64,000 nucleotides of DNA from Treponema brennaborense (lineage in GTDB: Bacteria > Spirochaetota > Spirochaetia > Treponematales > Treponemataceae). The notes under the pieces are model-generated. The model searched no databases, was not told where the DNA came from, and was given only the letters and a program-made list of their open reading frames with translations. Numbering within the stretch: position 1 is the stretch's first letter; every line of letters begins with the position of its first letter. The stretch covers positions 1-64,000 of the forward strand of contig JAMPCJ010000008.1 of the NCBI GenBank assembly GCA_023666275.1, written 5' to 3'. Positions 34,145 through 42,171 of this stretch are shown here, one piece after another. Both the position numbers and the translations under genes were made by a program.

Positions 34145-34870
34145 ATGAAAATCAATTCAATACAGTTATCCCGCCTCAGAAACGACGAGGTGTACACGTT
34201 TCATTTGGGGGCATCCGCGCTGGCGGCCGCCGTCGATTCCGAACTGCTGAAGCCGCTGTGCGCGGTGTACACGGCGGCGTTTGCAAAGCTGAAAACGGCG
34301 ATTGATGTCGGTTCGGAAAAAAGCACGGCGGGCGAGGCGCGCGATGCGGATGCGGCGCGGGATACTGCCTGGCGCGGATGCAATGCGTACATAAAGGCAG
34401 TTGCGGGATATTCTCCCGATGCGGCGGAACGCGCGGCGGCGGACAAAATCGCGGTGCTGTTTGAAAAATACAAAAATCCCGTGAACCTTTCGCTCTCGGA
34501 AGAAACTTCCGTTTTGGACAACCTGATCGAAAGCGTCGAAGCGCAGGGAACCGATGCAATCGAAGCGGCGGGATTCGGCAAGTGGCTTGCGGATTTGAAG
34601 TCGAAGCAGGATGCGTACAAGACAGCGGCAAAAACGCACGTGAGCGATGCGGCGGCAAAGGTGCTCGGCGAAGTGAAAACCGCCCGCGCGGAAGCGGACG
34701 AGGCATACTCTTCCGTAGTGACAATGGCGGAAGCGCTGGCGGTGGTGCAGGGCGAAGATGCGTTTGCGAAATTCGCTTCGGAACTGAATGTGATAATCGA
34801 CCGCCAGAACCGAACGATGAAAAACCGCAGTGCGAAAAGCGCTTCCGCAAGCCCGCAGGGCGAAGACTGA
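34145..34870 (+). CDS. helical protein of unknown function (possibly DUF6261-like)
   Basis: The 241-residue product starts MKINSIQLSRLRNDEVYTFH, and GGAGG lies just before the ATG. It lacks a signal peptide or membrane helix. It is predicted to be almost entirely helical, being rich in Ala, Glu and Lys, with KPLCAVYTAAFAKLKTAID, NAYIKAVAGYSPDAAERAA and VLDNLIESVEAQG. The opening pattern recalls small helical proteins of the DUF6261 type known mainly from Bacteroidetes, a low-confidence resemblance. Unlike the three genes upstream it is intact. It is flanked by repeats on both sides. No function can be given. Confidence 0.6.
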   Translation: MKINSIQLSRLRNDEVYTFHLGASALAAAVDSELLKPLCAVYTAAFAKLKTAIDVGSEKSTAGEARDADAARDTAWRGCNAYIKAVAGYSPDAAERAAADKIAVLFEKYKNPVNLSLSEETSVLDNLIESVEAQGTDAIEAAGFGKWLADLKSKQDAYKTAAKTHVSDAAAKVLGEVKTARAEADEAYSSVVTMAEALAVVQGEDAFAKFASELNVIIDRQNRTMKNRSAKSASASPQGED

Positions 34871-34899
34871 AAAACATTTGCTTCGAAGCGGGCAGCATT

Positions 34900-34926
34900 G
34901 TCATCGCGAGTGAAACGAAGCGATCC
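34900..34926. repeat. half copy of the palindromic ATTGC-type repeat
   Basis: GTCATCGCGAG followed by AAGCGATCCG reproduces the left arm and inner arm of the repeat. No right arm is seen before the Sel1 leader. The rest of 34871-35083 holds no gene, only GC-rich sequence sharing short words with the 29.6-29.9 kb repeats. Confidence 0.45.
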
Positions 34927-35083
34927 GATAACGGCGCGTTCACTTGCCGCAGTCCGCGGGCTGGCTGTGGCGCTATCGACGGATATCGATTTGTATCGAA
35001 TGCGGCACGTCTGTGCGCATTCGAGCCAACGGCGCCCCGACAAGTACACGGAATGAACGCGGTGAATGCGCCGTTAGAGGTTT

Positions 35084-35150
35084 GGAGGAAAGAAAACCCC
35101 GCCTCGCAATTAGGGGTTGTCTTTCCTCCAAAAGATAAATTTCAGGAGGA
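35084..35150 (+). promoter_or_regulatory. long hairpin upstream of the Sel1 gene with possible anti-Shine-Dalgarno arm
   Basis: GGAGGAAAGAAAACCCC (35084-35100) and GGGGTTGTCTTTCCTCC (35113-35129) form a 17-position stem with one mismatch and a 12-base loop. The end of the right arm, TCCTCC, is also complementary to the GGAGGA Shine-Dalgarno site at 35145-35150. The two pairings are mutually exclusive. The right arm alone recurs at 29963-29979. A translational switch is an inference. No T-run follows, so it is not a terminator. Confidence 0.5.
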
Positions 35151-35154
35151 CAGT

Positions 35155-36054
35155 ATGAAACATAGAAAAAAAATCGGGGCGCTGCTTGCCTGCCTTTTTG
35201 CATTCGCCGCCGCCTTTGCGCAGGAGGCTTCTGCACCGCATTTTTCGTTTTTTACAAAATCGGACTATGACGATTCCGTAGAAGAAATAAAAGCGGCGCA
35301 CGAGGCTGGCGATACGACAAAAGCAAAAGAACTCTACAAACAGTATGAAAAAAGCGCGAAACTCGGCATTCCGCATGCGCAGTATGTTGTCGGAGTATGC
35401 TGTTTTAAGGGCTGGGGAACCGGACAGAACTACAAAAAAGCACTCGGATGGATCAAGAAGTCTGCGGAGCAGGGGTTTGCTGATGGGCAATGCGGACTTG
35501 GCTTGTGTTACATAGAAGGTATTGGTATAACGCAAGATTACACGCAGGCATTCGTGTGGTTTAAGAAGTCCGCGGAGCAAGGTAATGCAGTTGCACAATG
35601 CTGTCTCGGTGACTGCTATTATTACGGCAGAGGCACGGAGCAGGACGATGCACCGGCATTCGTTTGGTATAAGAAATCTGCGGAGCAAGGGTTTGCTGAT
35701 GGGCAATGCGGACTTGGCTTGTGTTACATAGAAGGTATTGGTATAACGCAAGATTACACGCAGGCATTCGTGTGGTTTAAGAAGTCCGCGGAGCAAGGTA
35801 ATGCAGTTGCACAATGCTGTCTCGGTGACTGCTATTATTACGGCAGAGGCACGGAGCGAAACTACGCGCAGGCATTCATCTGGTTTGAGAAGTCCGCGAA
35901 GCAAGGGGATGAGTTAGGGCAATACAGCCTCGCTCTGTACTACGAAAACGGCAAAGGTATAAAGCAAGACAAAACCCAAGCACGCTATTGGTACGAAAAA
36001 TCTGCTGCGCAAGGGCTTGAGTTGGCGCAAGACGCGCTTAGGGAAAGATTTTGA
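35155..36054 (+). CDS. secreted Sel1-repeat protein with recent internal duplication
   Basis: The 299-residue protein has a signal peptide (about 1-22, ending AAAFAQ) and an array of about six to seven 36-residue Sel1-like repeats, such as AQYVVGVCCFKGWGTGQNYK and YEKSAAQGLELAQDAL. Sel1 repeats are helical hairpins that mediate protein contacts, often in secreted or envelope-associated factors. Two successive repeats form a 72-residue block that is repeated almost perfectly at DNA level (starting at 35475 and 35691), a recent 216-bp tandem duplication. AGGAGGA lies before the ATG. The gene is followed after 22 bp by an AT-rich orphan gene, probably in the same operon. Confidence 0.85.
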   Translation: MKHRKKIGALLACLFAFAAAFAQEASAPHFSFFTKSDYDDSVEEIKAAHEAGDTTKAKELYKQYEKSAKLGIPHAQYVVGVCCFKGWGTGQNYKKALGWIKKSAEQGFADGQCGLGLCYIEGIGITQDYTQAFVWFKKSAEQGNAVAQCCLGDCYYYGRGTEQDDAPAFVWYKKSAEQGFADGQCGLGLCYIEGIGITQDYTQAFVWFKKSAEQGNAVAQCCLGDCYYYGRGTERNYAQAFIWFEKSAKQGDELGQYSLALYYENGKGIKQDKTQARYWYEKSAAQGLELAQDALRERF

Positions 36055-36076
36055 TAATATTTAGGAGGAAAATTTT

Positions 36077-36568
36077 ATGTCTGGAATACACAAAGGTCGT
36101 GCTTCAAAAGGGCGAAAAACTGTTCATTTACATATAAAATTCAGAAATGGAAAAGAAGATATCGATAAAATCACGAGTGTTCAGGAAGCAGCAAAAATTA
36201 TTATAGAAATTATACATTCATTTGATACAGGAAAACCCGACTTGAATGATTTTTGTTCAAACAATTTATTTTCAATAACAAAAACTAACATCACTTTGAA
36301 AACAGATGATAGAGGAGATATACTGACACACCCCTTTGTCGCTAAAGATTCCAAATTGTATACTAACAGTAAAAGGTGTTATTCAGAACCGTATGATTTG
36401 ATTGTTCTAAATCAATCTAAACAAAAAGTTTTGCGGCAGTGCAGACTTTCAAAAGAATGGCGCAACTGTGAATACGACCATCAAGGGAATTATCTTTGGG
36501 CTTTGGCAGAATTAGTCAACAAATATTGCAGTAATTATTTTGTGATAGAAACTTGTGAAGAGTGTTAA
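36077..36568 (+). CDS. AT-rich orphan gene, unknown protein
   Basis: The 163-residue product is preceded by AGGAGG at the right distance. It is soluble and basic at the start (GRASKGRKTVHLHIKF). It contains SVQEAAKIIIEIIHSFD and CSNNLFSITKTNITLK, then a short cysteine-containing end. I do not recognise the family. Its base composition is clearly richer in A and T than every neighbour, with many AAA, ATT and AAT codons, a sign of recent acquisition. It follows the Sel1-repeat gene closely, so the two may work together, for example as partner or cargo. That link is speculative. Confidence 0.6.
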   Translation: MSGIHKGRASKGRKTVHLHIKFRNGKEDIDKITSVQEAAKIIIEIIHSFDTGKPDLNDFCSNNLFSITKTNITLKTDDRGDILTHPFVAKDSKLYTNSKRCYSEPYDLIVLNQSKQKVLRQCRLSKEWRNCEYDHQGNYLWALAELVNKYCSNYFVIETCEEC

Positions 36569-36662
36569 ACAACATGTTGTCATGCCCTGCGCTGTTATAG
36601 TGCGTGTGTGTTTTTTATGCCCGATGTATTGATTCTCGCGGAAGCCCCTCCCTTTGATGCAA

Positions 36663-36691
36663 TTGAATTGCACGGCGCAAAGTGCTACACT
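36663..36691 (+). promoter_or_regulatory. promoter of adk
   Basis: TTGAAT (36663-36668), 17 bp, TGC then TACACT (36686-36691). A leader of about 25 bases with AGGAG precedes ATG 36723, so this transcript is leadered. Confidence 0.6.
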
Positions 36692-36722
36692 GTGCGGGCA
36701 ATATTTTTTCAGGAGCTTTGTT

Positions 36723-37352
36723 ATGAAATTTATTTTTCTCGGACCGCCCGGCGCCGGCAAAGGTACGCTGGCTGCGAAAGTCGCTGTTTCATTCGGTATT
36801 CCGCATATTTCGACCGGCGAAATATTCCGCGCGGCAATAAAGGCAAAAACGCCGCTCGGCTTGAAAGTGCAGGCGATTATCGATTCGGGCTCGCTTGTCG
36901 GCGACGACATTACGGTTGAATTGGTAAAAGATCGCCTTGCCCAAAGCGATGCGGCAGGCGGTTTTATCCTCGACGGTTTTCCGCGCACAATTCCGCAGGC
37001 GCAAGCCTTGGAAAAAATCATGGGAGTCGATGCCGTCGTCAACTTCGATATTTCCGACGAGGGCGTAATCGAGCGCCTGTCGGGACGCCGTGTCTGCCGT
37101 CGGTGCGCGCGCAATTATCACGTCAGTTTTATGCCGCCGAAAAAAGACGGCGTGTGCGATGACTGCGGCGGAGAATTGTATACCCGCGACGATGACAAAA
37201 TCGAAGCGATTTCTCATCGGCTCGAAGTGTACCGTTCGCAGACCGCTCCGCTGATTGATTTTTACCGTGCTAAAGGACTGCTTGCCGATATCGATGCGCG
37301 TCCCGCTACGGAACAAATCCTTGCGGAATTCGATTCGAAATTCAAAAAATAA
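36723..37352 (+). CDS. adk: adenylate kinase
   Basis: Adk interconverts ATP plus AMP with two ADP. The 209-residue protein begins KFIFLGPPGAGKGTLA with the P-loop, then HISTGEIFR and GFILDGFPRTIPQAQAL for AMP binding. The lid contains a zinc-type site CRRCARNYH...CDDCGGELYTRDDD. AGGAG lies upstream of ATG 36723. The AMP-site and lid motifs are complete. It precedes the radical SAM gene by 87 bp. Confidence 0.94.
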   Translation: MKFIFLGPPGAGKGTLAAKVAVSFGIPHISTGEIFRAAIKAKTPLGLKVQAIIDSGSLVGDDITVELVKDRLAQSDAAGGFILDGFPRTIPQAQALEKIMGVDAVVNFDISDEGVIERLSGRRVCRRCARNYHVSFMPPKKDGVCDDCGGELYTRDDDKIEAISHRLEVYRSQTAPLIDFYRAKGLLADIDARPATEQILAEFDSKFKK

Positions 37353-37439
37353 TACATGCACCGCTGTCCTTGAAGCGCACAAGGCCGGCGGTGCAGAACG
37401 CCGCCGCGTACCGCATGCACCGAACACAGGAGTTCTGTT

Positions 37440-38186
37440 TTGGAACGGTATTCTGTCATCCATGAAAAAAACCGCAGAGAAATCGTGCTGCTGCGCGGAC
37501 GCGGCTGCCGCTGGCGCAAGTGCACTTTCTGCGATTATCATCTCGATGCCTGCACGGACGAGCACGGCAATTTTCTGCTGAACCGCGCCGTGCTTGAAAA
37601 AGTGTCGGGCGTTTACGGCACGCTGGAAGTTATCAATTCCGGCAGTTTTCCGGAATTGGACGAGCGCACAATGGATTGCATAGAACGCGTCTGCGCGGAA
37701 AAATCCATCCGGCAGATCCATTTCGAATGCCACTGGATGTACCGCGAAAAAATCGCGGCATTGCGATGCCGCTTTGCGTCTGTTCCCGTTTTGTCCTGCG
37801 GCCGCAATCGAGGCGTTGCCGTAAAGATAAAAACCGGCGTCGAAACATTCGATATACCTTTCAGAGAAACGTATCTGCAAAAAGGCTTCGGTTCCGCGCT
37901 TCCGAGCGACATTGCGCGCTATGCGGATGAAGTCTGCCTGCTGTTCGGGCTTTCGGGACAGACGGCGCGCGGCATGATTCGGGATATAGAAACGGGGCTG
38001 CGTTATTTCGAGCGGGTGTGCGTCAACATCATGACGGAAAACAGCACGAGCGTGAAGCCGGATGCCGCTGCAATAAACGCATTCCGCCGCGATGTATATC
38101 CGCGGTACGCCGCAAATGAGCGGATTGATATTTTGTTTGACAATACGGATTTCGGTGTAGGAGAAAACTGTCATGCTGAAAAATGA
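37440..38186 (+). CDS. radical SAM protein, probable queuine lyase (QueL-like)
   Basis: The 248-residue protein has a cluster motif CRWRKCTFC near residues 23-31, spaced C-x4-C-x2-C rather than the common C-x3-C-x2-C. A TIM-barrel-like remainder follows with VINSGSFPELDERTM, IHFECHWMYREK and VKIKTGVETFDIPFRETYLQ. The start is TTG 37440 with AGGAG upstream. It overlaps the next gene, a queuosine-precursor transporter of the YhhQ family, by 14 bp. In Clostridioides difficile a radical SAM lyase next to such a transporter releases queuine from queuosine derivatives. The same role here is an inference from context, not proven by motif. Confidence 0.65.
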   Translation: MERYSVIHEKNRREIVLLRGRGCRWRKCTFCDYHLDACTDEHGNFLLNRAVLEKVSGVYGTLEVINSGSFPELDERTMDCIERVCAEKSIRQIHFECHWMYREKIAALRCRFASVPVLSCGRNRGVAVKIKTGVETFDIPFRETYLQKGFGSALPSDIARYADEVCLLFGLSGQTARGMIRDIETGLRYFERVCVNIMTENSTSVKPDAAAINAFRRDVYPRYAANERIDILFDNTDFGVGENCHAEK

Positions 38187-38883
38187 AATGCTGCTTGTGT
38201 GTTCGCTGCTTATAAGCTACGGCGGCGTTTTGGTGTTTTTCAAATTATTCAAGGAAGTCGGGCTGTATTTTTGGACAATCATTGCGACTGTTGCGGCAAA
38301 TATCGAAGTACTGATACTGATTCGCGCCTTCGGATTGGAACAAACGCTGGGCAATGTGCTTTTTGCATCGACTTTTCTCGTAACCGATATTTTAAGCGAG
38401 CTGTACGGCAAAAAAGAAGCCCGCCGCAGCGTATATGCCGGAATTGCCGCCTCGCTTGCTTTTATCGTGCTTTCCCAATTATGGCTGATGTATACGCCGT
38501 CGGCAGATGATCGAATCATGCCGGCAATGCGCGCGGTGTTCAGCAATACGCCGCGGATGATGATTGCGGGCATTCTCGTGTACGCCGTCGTGCAGTTCTT
38601 CGATGTTTTTTTGTATCACCGCTGGTGGCAGTTTACGGAGCGGAAAACCGGAAACAAGCGGCGTTTTTTATGGCTGCGGAATAACGGTTCCACATTGGTT
38701 TCCCAGCTGCTCAATGCAGTGCTGTTTACCTTTGCGGCATTCGGCGGTACGTATGACGCGGCGACGCTGCTCTCGATTATAGTTTCCAGTTATGCGGTTT
38801 TTATTGCGACAAGTCTTGCGGATACGCCGTTCGTGTATGCGGCGCGCCGCCTTGCGGAAAAAGAATCCCGAAAAAAATCATAA
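38173..38883 (+). CDS. yhhQ: queuosine precursor transporter (YhhQ family)
   Basis: The 236-residue membrane protein has about six helices and the family hallmarks VTDILSELYGKKEAR near residue 75, RMMIAGILVYAVVQFFDVFLYH near 135-155, and LWLRNNGSTLVSQLLNAVLF near 170. These proteins import queuine or its precursor preQ0/preQ1 for tRNA modification. TAGGAG lies before the ATG, which overlaps the radical SAM gene by 14 bp, so the two are translationally coupled. The pair fits a salvage pathway. Confidence 0.88.
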   Translation: MLKNEMLLVCSLLISYGGVLVFFKLFKEVGLYFWTIIATVAANIEVLILIRAFGLEQTLGNVLFASTFLVTDILSELYGKKEARRSVYAGIAASLAFIVLSQLWLMYTPSADDRIMPAMRAVFSNTPRMMIAGILVYAVVQFFDVFLYHRWWQFTERKTGNKRRFLWLRNNGSTLVSQLLNAVLFTFAAFGGTYDAATLLSIIVSSYAVFIATSLADTPFVYAARRLAEKESRKKS

Positions 38884-38941
38884 GCGCCGCCCGCACGGCG
38901 TTTATGCGGCTCCTCATTTTTCCGAACAATTGCCGCGGACA

Positions 38942-38970
38942 TTTACTTTTTGCATATTCTGCATTATAAT
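38942..38970 (+). promoter_or_regulatory. promoter of cheR-cheB
   Basis: TTTACT (38942-38947), 17 bp, perfect TATAAT (38965-38970). A leader of about 85 bases follows to the cheR ATG at 39064. Confidence 0.6.
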
Positions 38971-39063
38971 GTATAAAAGACAGCCGGCAAATGTGTCCGC
39001 AGAACATGTTTTGACGCATTTATCGGCATAAAACATTTTGTGCTGATTTTACTGGTGTAGAAG

Positions 39064-39879
39064 ATGACAGATTTATTAACAGATTCGGAATTCGATTTAT
39101 TTAGGAAAGTTATTTACGACGAAAGCGGAATAACATTTTCGGAAACAAACCGTTCAATTCTTGACAGTCGTTTAAAAGACCGGCTCCGCGAAAAGCAATT
39201 GGCAAGCGTGCAGGAATATTACCAGCTGATTACTTCCGACAAGGAAGAAATGAAAATAATGCTGGATTCCGTTACGACCAATTTGACGCGTTTTTTCAGA
39301 AATCAGCCGCACTTTGACGCGCTGATAAATTATGTCGTTCCGCATATTGTCGAAAACAAACGGAAAAGCGGAAACAGCATGCTGAAAATATGGAGCGCGG
39401 GCTGTTCTACCGGAGAAGAACCGTACACTATCGCTATGGTTTTGAAAGAAATTCTGCCGCCCGGTTTTTCGTTTTCGATTACTGCTTCGGATCTTTCCCT
39501 GAAGTCTTTGTCTGTCGGGAAACAGGGTTTTTATCCCGAATCGCGGATTGCCGGCGTTCCGGATAAATATCTTGAAAAATACTTCACCCGCAGCGCAGAC
39601 GGCTATCAAGTAAACGAAGATGTCATGAAAACAATTCACTTCGACTATCACAATTTGAAACATGATTCCGGTGCGCGGAATTTCGATATTGTGTTTTGCC
39701 GGAATGTTCTGATTTATTTCGATGAACCCGCGCAGCAGGAAGTGGTAAATCGTTTTTGGGATGCCATGGCGCCGAAATCGTATTTATTTATCGGGCATTC
39801 GGAATCGCTGTTCGGAATGAAAACGCAGTTTGAATTTTTGAAAACAGACTGGGCGTGTTTGTACCAAAAAAATGCCTGA
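39064..39879 (+). CDS. cheR: chemotaxis protein methyltransferase
   Basis: CheR methylates glutamates of chemoreceptors using SAM, the adaptation step opposed by CheB. The 271-residue protein has the N-terminal helical domain (about 1-80). The SAM domain shows VTTNLTRFFRNQPHFD near 75-90, LKIWSAGCSTGEEPYTIAM near 112-130, and FDIVFCRNVLIYFDEPAQ near 210. The length is normal. It is followed by cheB after 67 bp and both probably serve receptors such as the one at 22789. Confidence 0.95.
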   Translation: MTDLLTDSEFDLFRKVIYDESGITFSETNRSILDSRLKDRLREKQLASVQEYYQLITSDKEEMKIMLDSVTTNLTRFFRNQPHFDALINYVVPHIVENKRKSGNSMLKIWSAGCSTGEEPYTIAMVLKEILPPGFSFSITASDLSLKSLSVGKQGFYPESRIAGVPDKYLEKYFTRSADGYQVNEDVMKTIHFDYHNLKHDSGARNFDIVFCRNVLIYFDEPAQQEVVNRFWDAMAPKSYLFIGHSESLFGMKTQFEFLKTDWACLYQKNA

Positions 39880-39946
39880 GTGCTTGTTTTGTTGATTTCC
39901 GAATAAATTATGTCAGCGGAAAAATTATAATGAGGAATTTTCGGAT

Positions 39947-41173
39947 ATGGATGATATAAATGTGCTCGTCGTGGATGATTCCGCTTTAATGCGGAATATT
40001 ATTTCGCGCATCATAGAAAATACGCCGGGGCTTGCTGTTGCCGGCAAAGCGATGAACGGCGAATTCGCGCTGGAAAAAATACCGGTTTGTCATCCCGATA
40101 TTATTGTCAGCGATATAGAAATGCCCGTCATGGGCGGAATCGAATTCTTGAAAGAGCGGAAAAAACGCGGCATAGATATTCCCGTCATAATTCTTTCGAG
40201 CGTTGCCGTCGAAGGCGCCGCCGTAACGATGCAGTGCCTTGAACTCGGCGCAAGCGATTTTGTTACAAAACCTTCGAGTGCTGTTTCCGACGGCATTCAT
40301 GCGGTTGCGGACAGGCTTTCGGAGCTTCTTGTCAGTTACGGCGGTCAGTACGCGCGGCGGCACAATAAAAGTCCCGTAACTTTGTCCCAGATGCCGTCTT
40401 TTTCGCATTCATCGGCTTCGTCGGCATCTTCAAAGCTGCCGCCTGCCGGAGATGCGGCGCAAAGACTGTCCGGATTTGCCGGACGCGATGATGCGCACTC
40501 ATTTCAGGCGCCGTCTTTTTCGGACAGACGCTCGTCTTTGCATCCGTCCGCCAATGCAAAAAATCAGCCGGTAACGCCGATTCGCGACGGCGGGCGTATC
40601 GAACTTATTGCAATCGGAATTTCGACCGGCGGTCCCAATGCCTTGCGGGAAGTTTTTGCGGAAATTTCTCCGTCCGTTTCTCAGCCGATTGTCGTGGTTC
40701 AGCACATGCCTGCCGGCTTTACCGCCGAATTCGCGAACAGCCTGGATGCGATTTGTCCGCTCGAAGTGAAAGAAGCAGCCGAGGGCGATGTGCTGAAATC
40801 GGGGCGCATTCTGATTGCGCCCGGCAATTATCATCTGGTTGTCGAGCAAAGAGCGCTTGCGTCGATTGTGCATTTGTCTGATGCGGCGCCGTGCAACGGA
40901 CACAGACCGTCTGTCGATGTGCTGTTTGAATCAATTGCGAAATCTTACCAAAACAGGGCGCTCGGCGTAATTATGACCGGCATGGGGCGGGACGGCACCG
41001 CGGGACTCATTGAAATGCGCCGGCAGGGAGCATATACGTTGGGGCAGGATGAAGAATCTTCTGTCGTATACGGCATGCCGAAAGTCGCATTTGAGCAAGG
41101 TGCGGTGCAAAAGCAAGTGCCGCTGTCAAAAATGGCAGATGCTATTTCATCGCTTGCAATGTCGCGTCAGTAA
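39947..41173 (+). CDS. cheB: chemotaxis-specific protein-glutamate methylesterase
   Basis: CheB demethylates and deamidates chemoreceptors when phosphorylated by CheA. The 408-residue protein has a receiver domain (1-125) with phospho-acceptor Asp56 in DIIVSDIEMPVMGG. A long Ser-rich linker of about 90 residues follows. The C-terminal esterase carries GISTGGPNAL (nucleophile Ser), VVQHMPAGFT (His) and MTGMGRDGTAGL (Asp). GAGG lies before the ATG. The linker is longer than in enteric CheB. It follows cheR on the same strand. Confidence 0.95.
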   Translation: MDDINVLVVDDSALMRNIISRIIENTPGLAVAGKAMNGEFALEKIPVCHPDIIVSDIEMPVMGGIEFLKERKKRGIDIPVIILSSVAVEGAAVTMQCLELGASDFVTKPSSAVSDGIHAVADRLSELLVSYGGQYARRHNKSPVTLSQMPSFSHSSASSASSKLPPAGDAAQRLSGFAGRDDAHSFQAPSFSDRRSSLHPSANAKNQPVTPIRDGGRIELIAIGISTGGPNALREVFAEISPSVSQPIVVVQHMPAGFTAEFANSLDAICPLEVKEAAEGDVLKSGRILIAPGNYHLVVEQRALASIVHLSDAAPCNGHRPSVDVLFESIAKSYQNRALGVIMTGMGRDGTAGLIEMRRQGAYTLGQDEESSVVYGMPKVAFEQGAVQKQVPLSKMADAISSLAMSRQ

Positions 41174-41189
41174 TACGGAATCGCCGTCA

Positions 41190-41642
41190 TCAGCCGCACG
41201 TTGTGCCGGATAATTTTTCTTCTTCGCTGCTGTGTATTATTTCCGTTATGATGCCCGTGGCTATATTCGTTTTTTTCCTTGATACAAACAGCACAATCAT
41301 TGCCGCTGTGAATAAAAACAAAAGCACGGCTGCCGCTTGAATGTTTTCCGAATGTGCGTCCGCGGCGCCGCCGGTGAAATGGCGCGCTATGGCATAACCT
41401 CCGACGGCGCAAACTATCGGAAACAACAGCGAAAATATTCCCTGCACGATTTGTTTGGCGGCAGAAGCTTTTATTCGGACGATGCATCCTTTTTCTATCG
41501 GCAGCCTGCCGGGATTTTTTACCGGAAACGGCGAGCCTCTTTTGGCGCAGCTTTGAGTGCAGTTGATGCATGTATCGGAAATCAGCGGTTCTACAATAAT
41601 CCGGTTTCCCGATGTTTCGAGAATTTTTGCAAGTTCACGCAT
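41190..41642 (-). CDS. rseC: SoxR-reducing/RseC family protein
   Basis: The 150-residue protein carries the RseC/MucC pattern: an N-terminal cysteine segment CINCTQSCAKRG near residues 25-36, two membrane helices (about 70-90 and 100-120), and a short tail. RseC/RsxC-linked proteins assist ion-translocating electron transfer complexes or redox signalling at the membrane. The ATG overlaps the end of the upstream TPR gene by 8 bp. Function in this organism is inferred from the family and is not certain. It converges with cheB across 16 bp. Confidence 0.75.
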   Translation of the reverse strand: MRELAKILETSGNRIIVEPLISDTCINCTQSCAKRGSPFPVKNPGRLPIEKGCIVRIKASAAKQIVQGIFSLLFPIVCAVGGYAIARHFTGGAADAHSENIQAAAVLLFLFTAAMIVLFVSRKKTNIATGIITEIIHSSEEEKLSGTTCG

Positions 41643-42171
41643 GAGTAATTCCTTTGCCTGAAATTTGTTTTAGTTTTATGTCGCATTCCTGAACGCCTTT
41701 TTTGTTTTTCAGTTCCTGATATGTGTCGCGCAAATTGAACAGTGCGTCATGATAATGCGGATATAAAGAAACCGCCTGTTCGAATGCACTTGCGGCTTGT
41801 TCGTATTCTCCTTTGGAAAAATAAACGACGCCGATTATGTTCCATACATGGGCGTTGTCGGGATTTAATTCCAGTGCTTCCGCGCAGTAAGAAAATGCCG
41901 CTTCGAATTCTTCCATTGTGAGGCAAATGACGGCAAGCGTTTCAAGCACTTCTTCATTTGTGTCTTCGAGCGAATGCGAATAAATAAGTGCTTCCCGCGC
42001 AAGTTTCAGATTTCCTGCGTCGCGATATGTAATGCCGAGATTATACCACAGCAAATAATTTTCCCTGTCAATAGTAATAGCGCGTTTGTAGCACGCGATA
42101 GCTTCGGTGTATTCGCCGCGGGAAGCGAGCTCTATGGCTTGGATATTCAGATTTTCCGATGATTCTGTCAT
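41635..42171 (-). CDS. tetratricopeptide repeat protein
   Basis: The 178-residue soluble protein has four to five TPR units, such as YTEAIACYKRAITIDRENY, LWYNLGITYRDAGNLKLARE and VWNIIGVVYFSKGEYEQAAS. These form a helical scaffold for protein contacts. I start at ATG 42171, which overlaps the upstream prenyl synthase stop as ATGA. The open frame further upstream reads antisense material. It is part of a three-gene operon with the prenyl synthase and RseC-like genes. Its binding partner is unknown. Confidence 0.82.
   Translation of the reverse strand: MTESSENLNIQAIELASRGEYTEAIACYKRAITIDRENYLLWYNLGITYRDAGNLKLAREALIYSHSLEDTNEEVLETLAVICLTMEEFEAAFSYCAEALELNPDNAHVWNIIGVVYFSKGEYEQAASAFEQAVSLYPHYHDALFNLRDTYQELKNKKGVQECDIKLKQISGKGITHA

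Noticed and set aside
34201-35049. Antisense gene across the helical-protein gene
   Set aside because: It is an Ala/Ser-rich shadow frame of the sense gene, and it has no upstream signals.
29571-36570. Genomic island with phage or IS genes
   Set aside because: No integrase, transposase, phage structural gene or tRNA attachment site is visible. Only repeats and one AT-rich gene suggest transfer.
36789-38174. Long antisense open frame over adk and the radical SAM gene
   Set aside because: Both sense genes are well supported by motifs. The antisense frame shows none.
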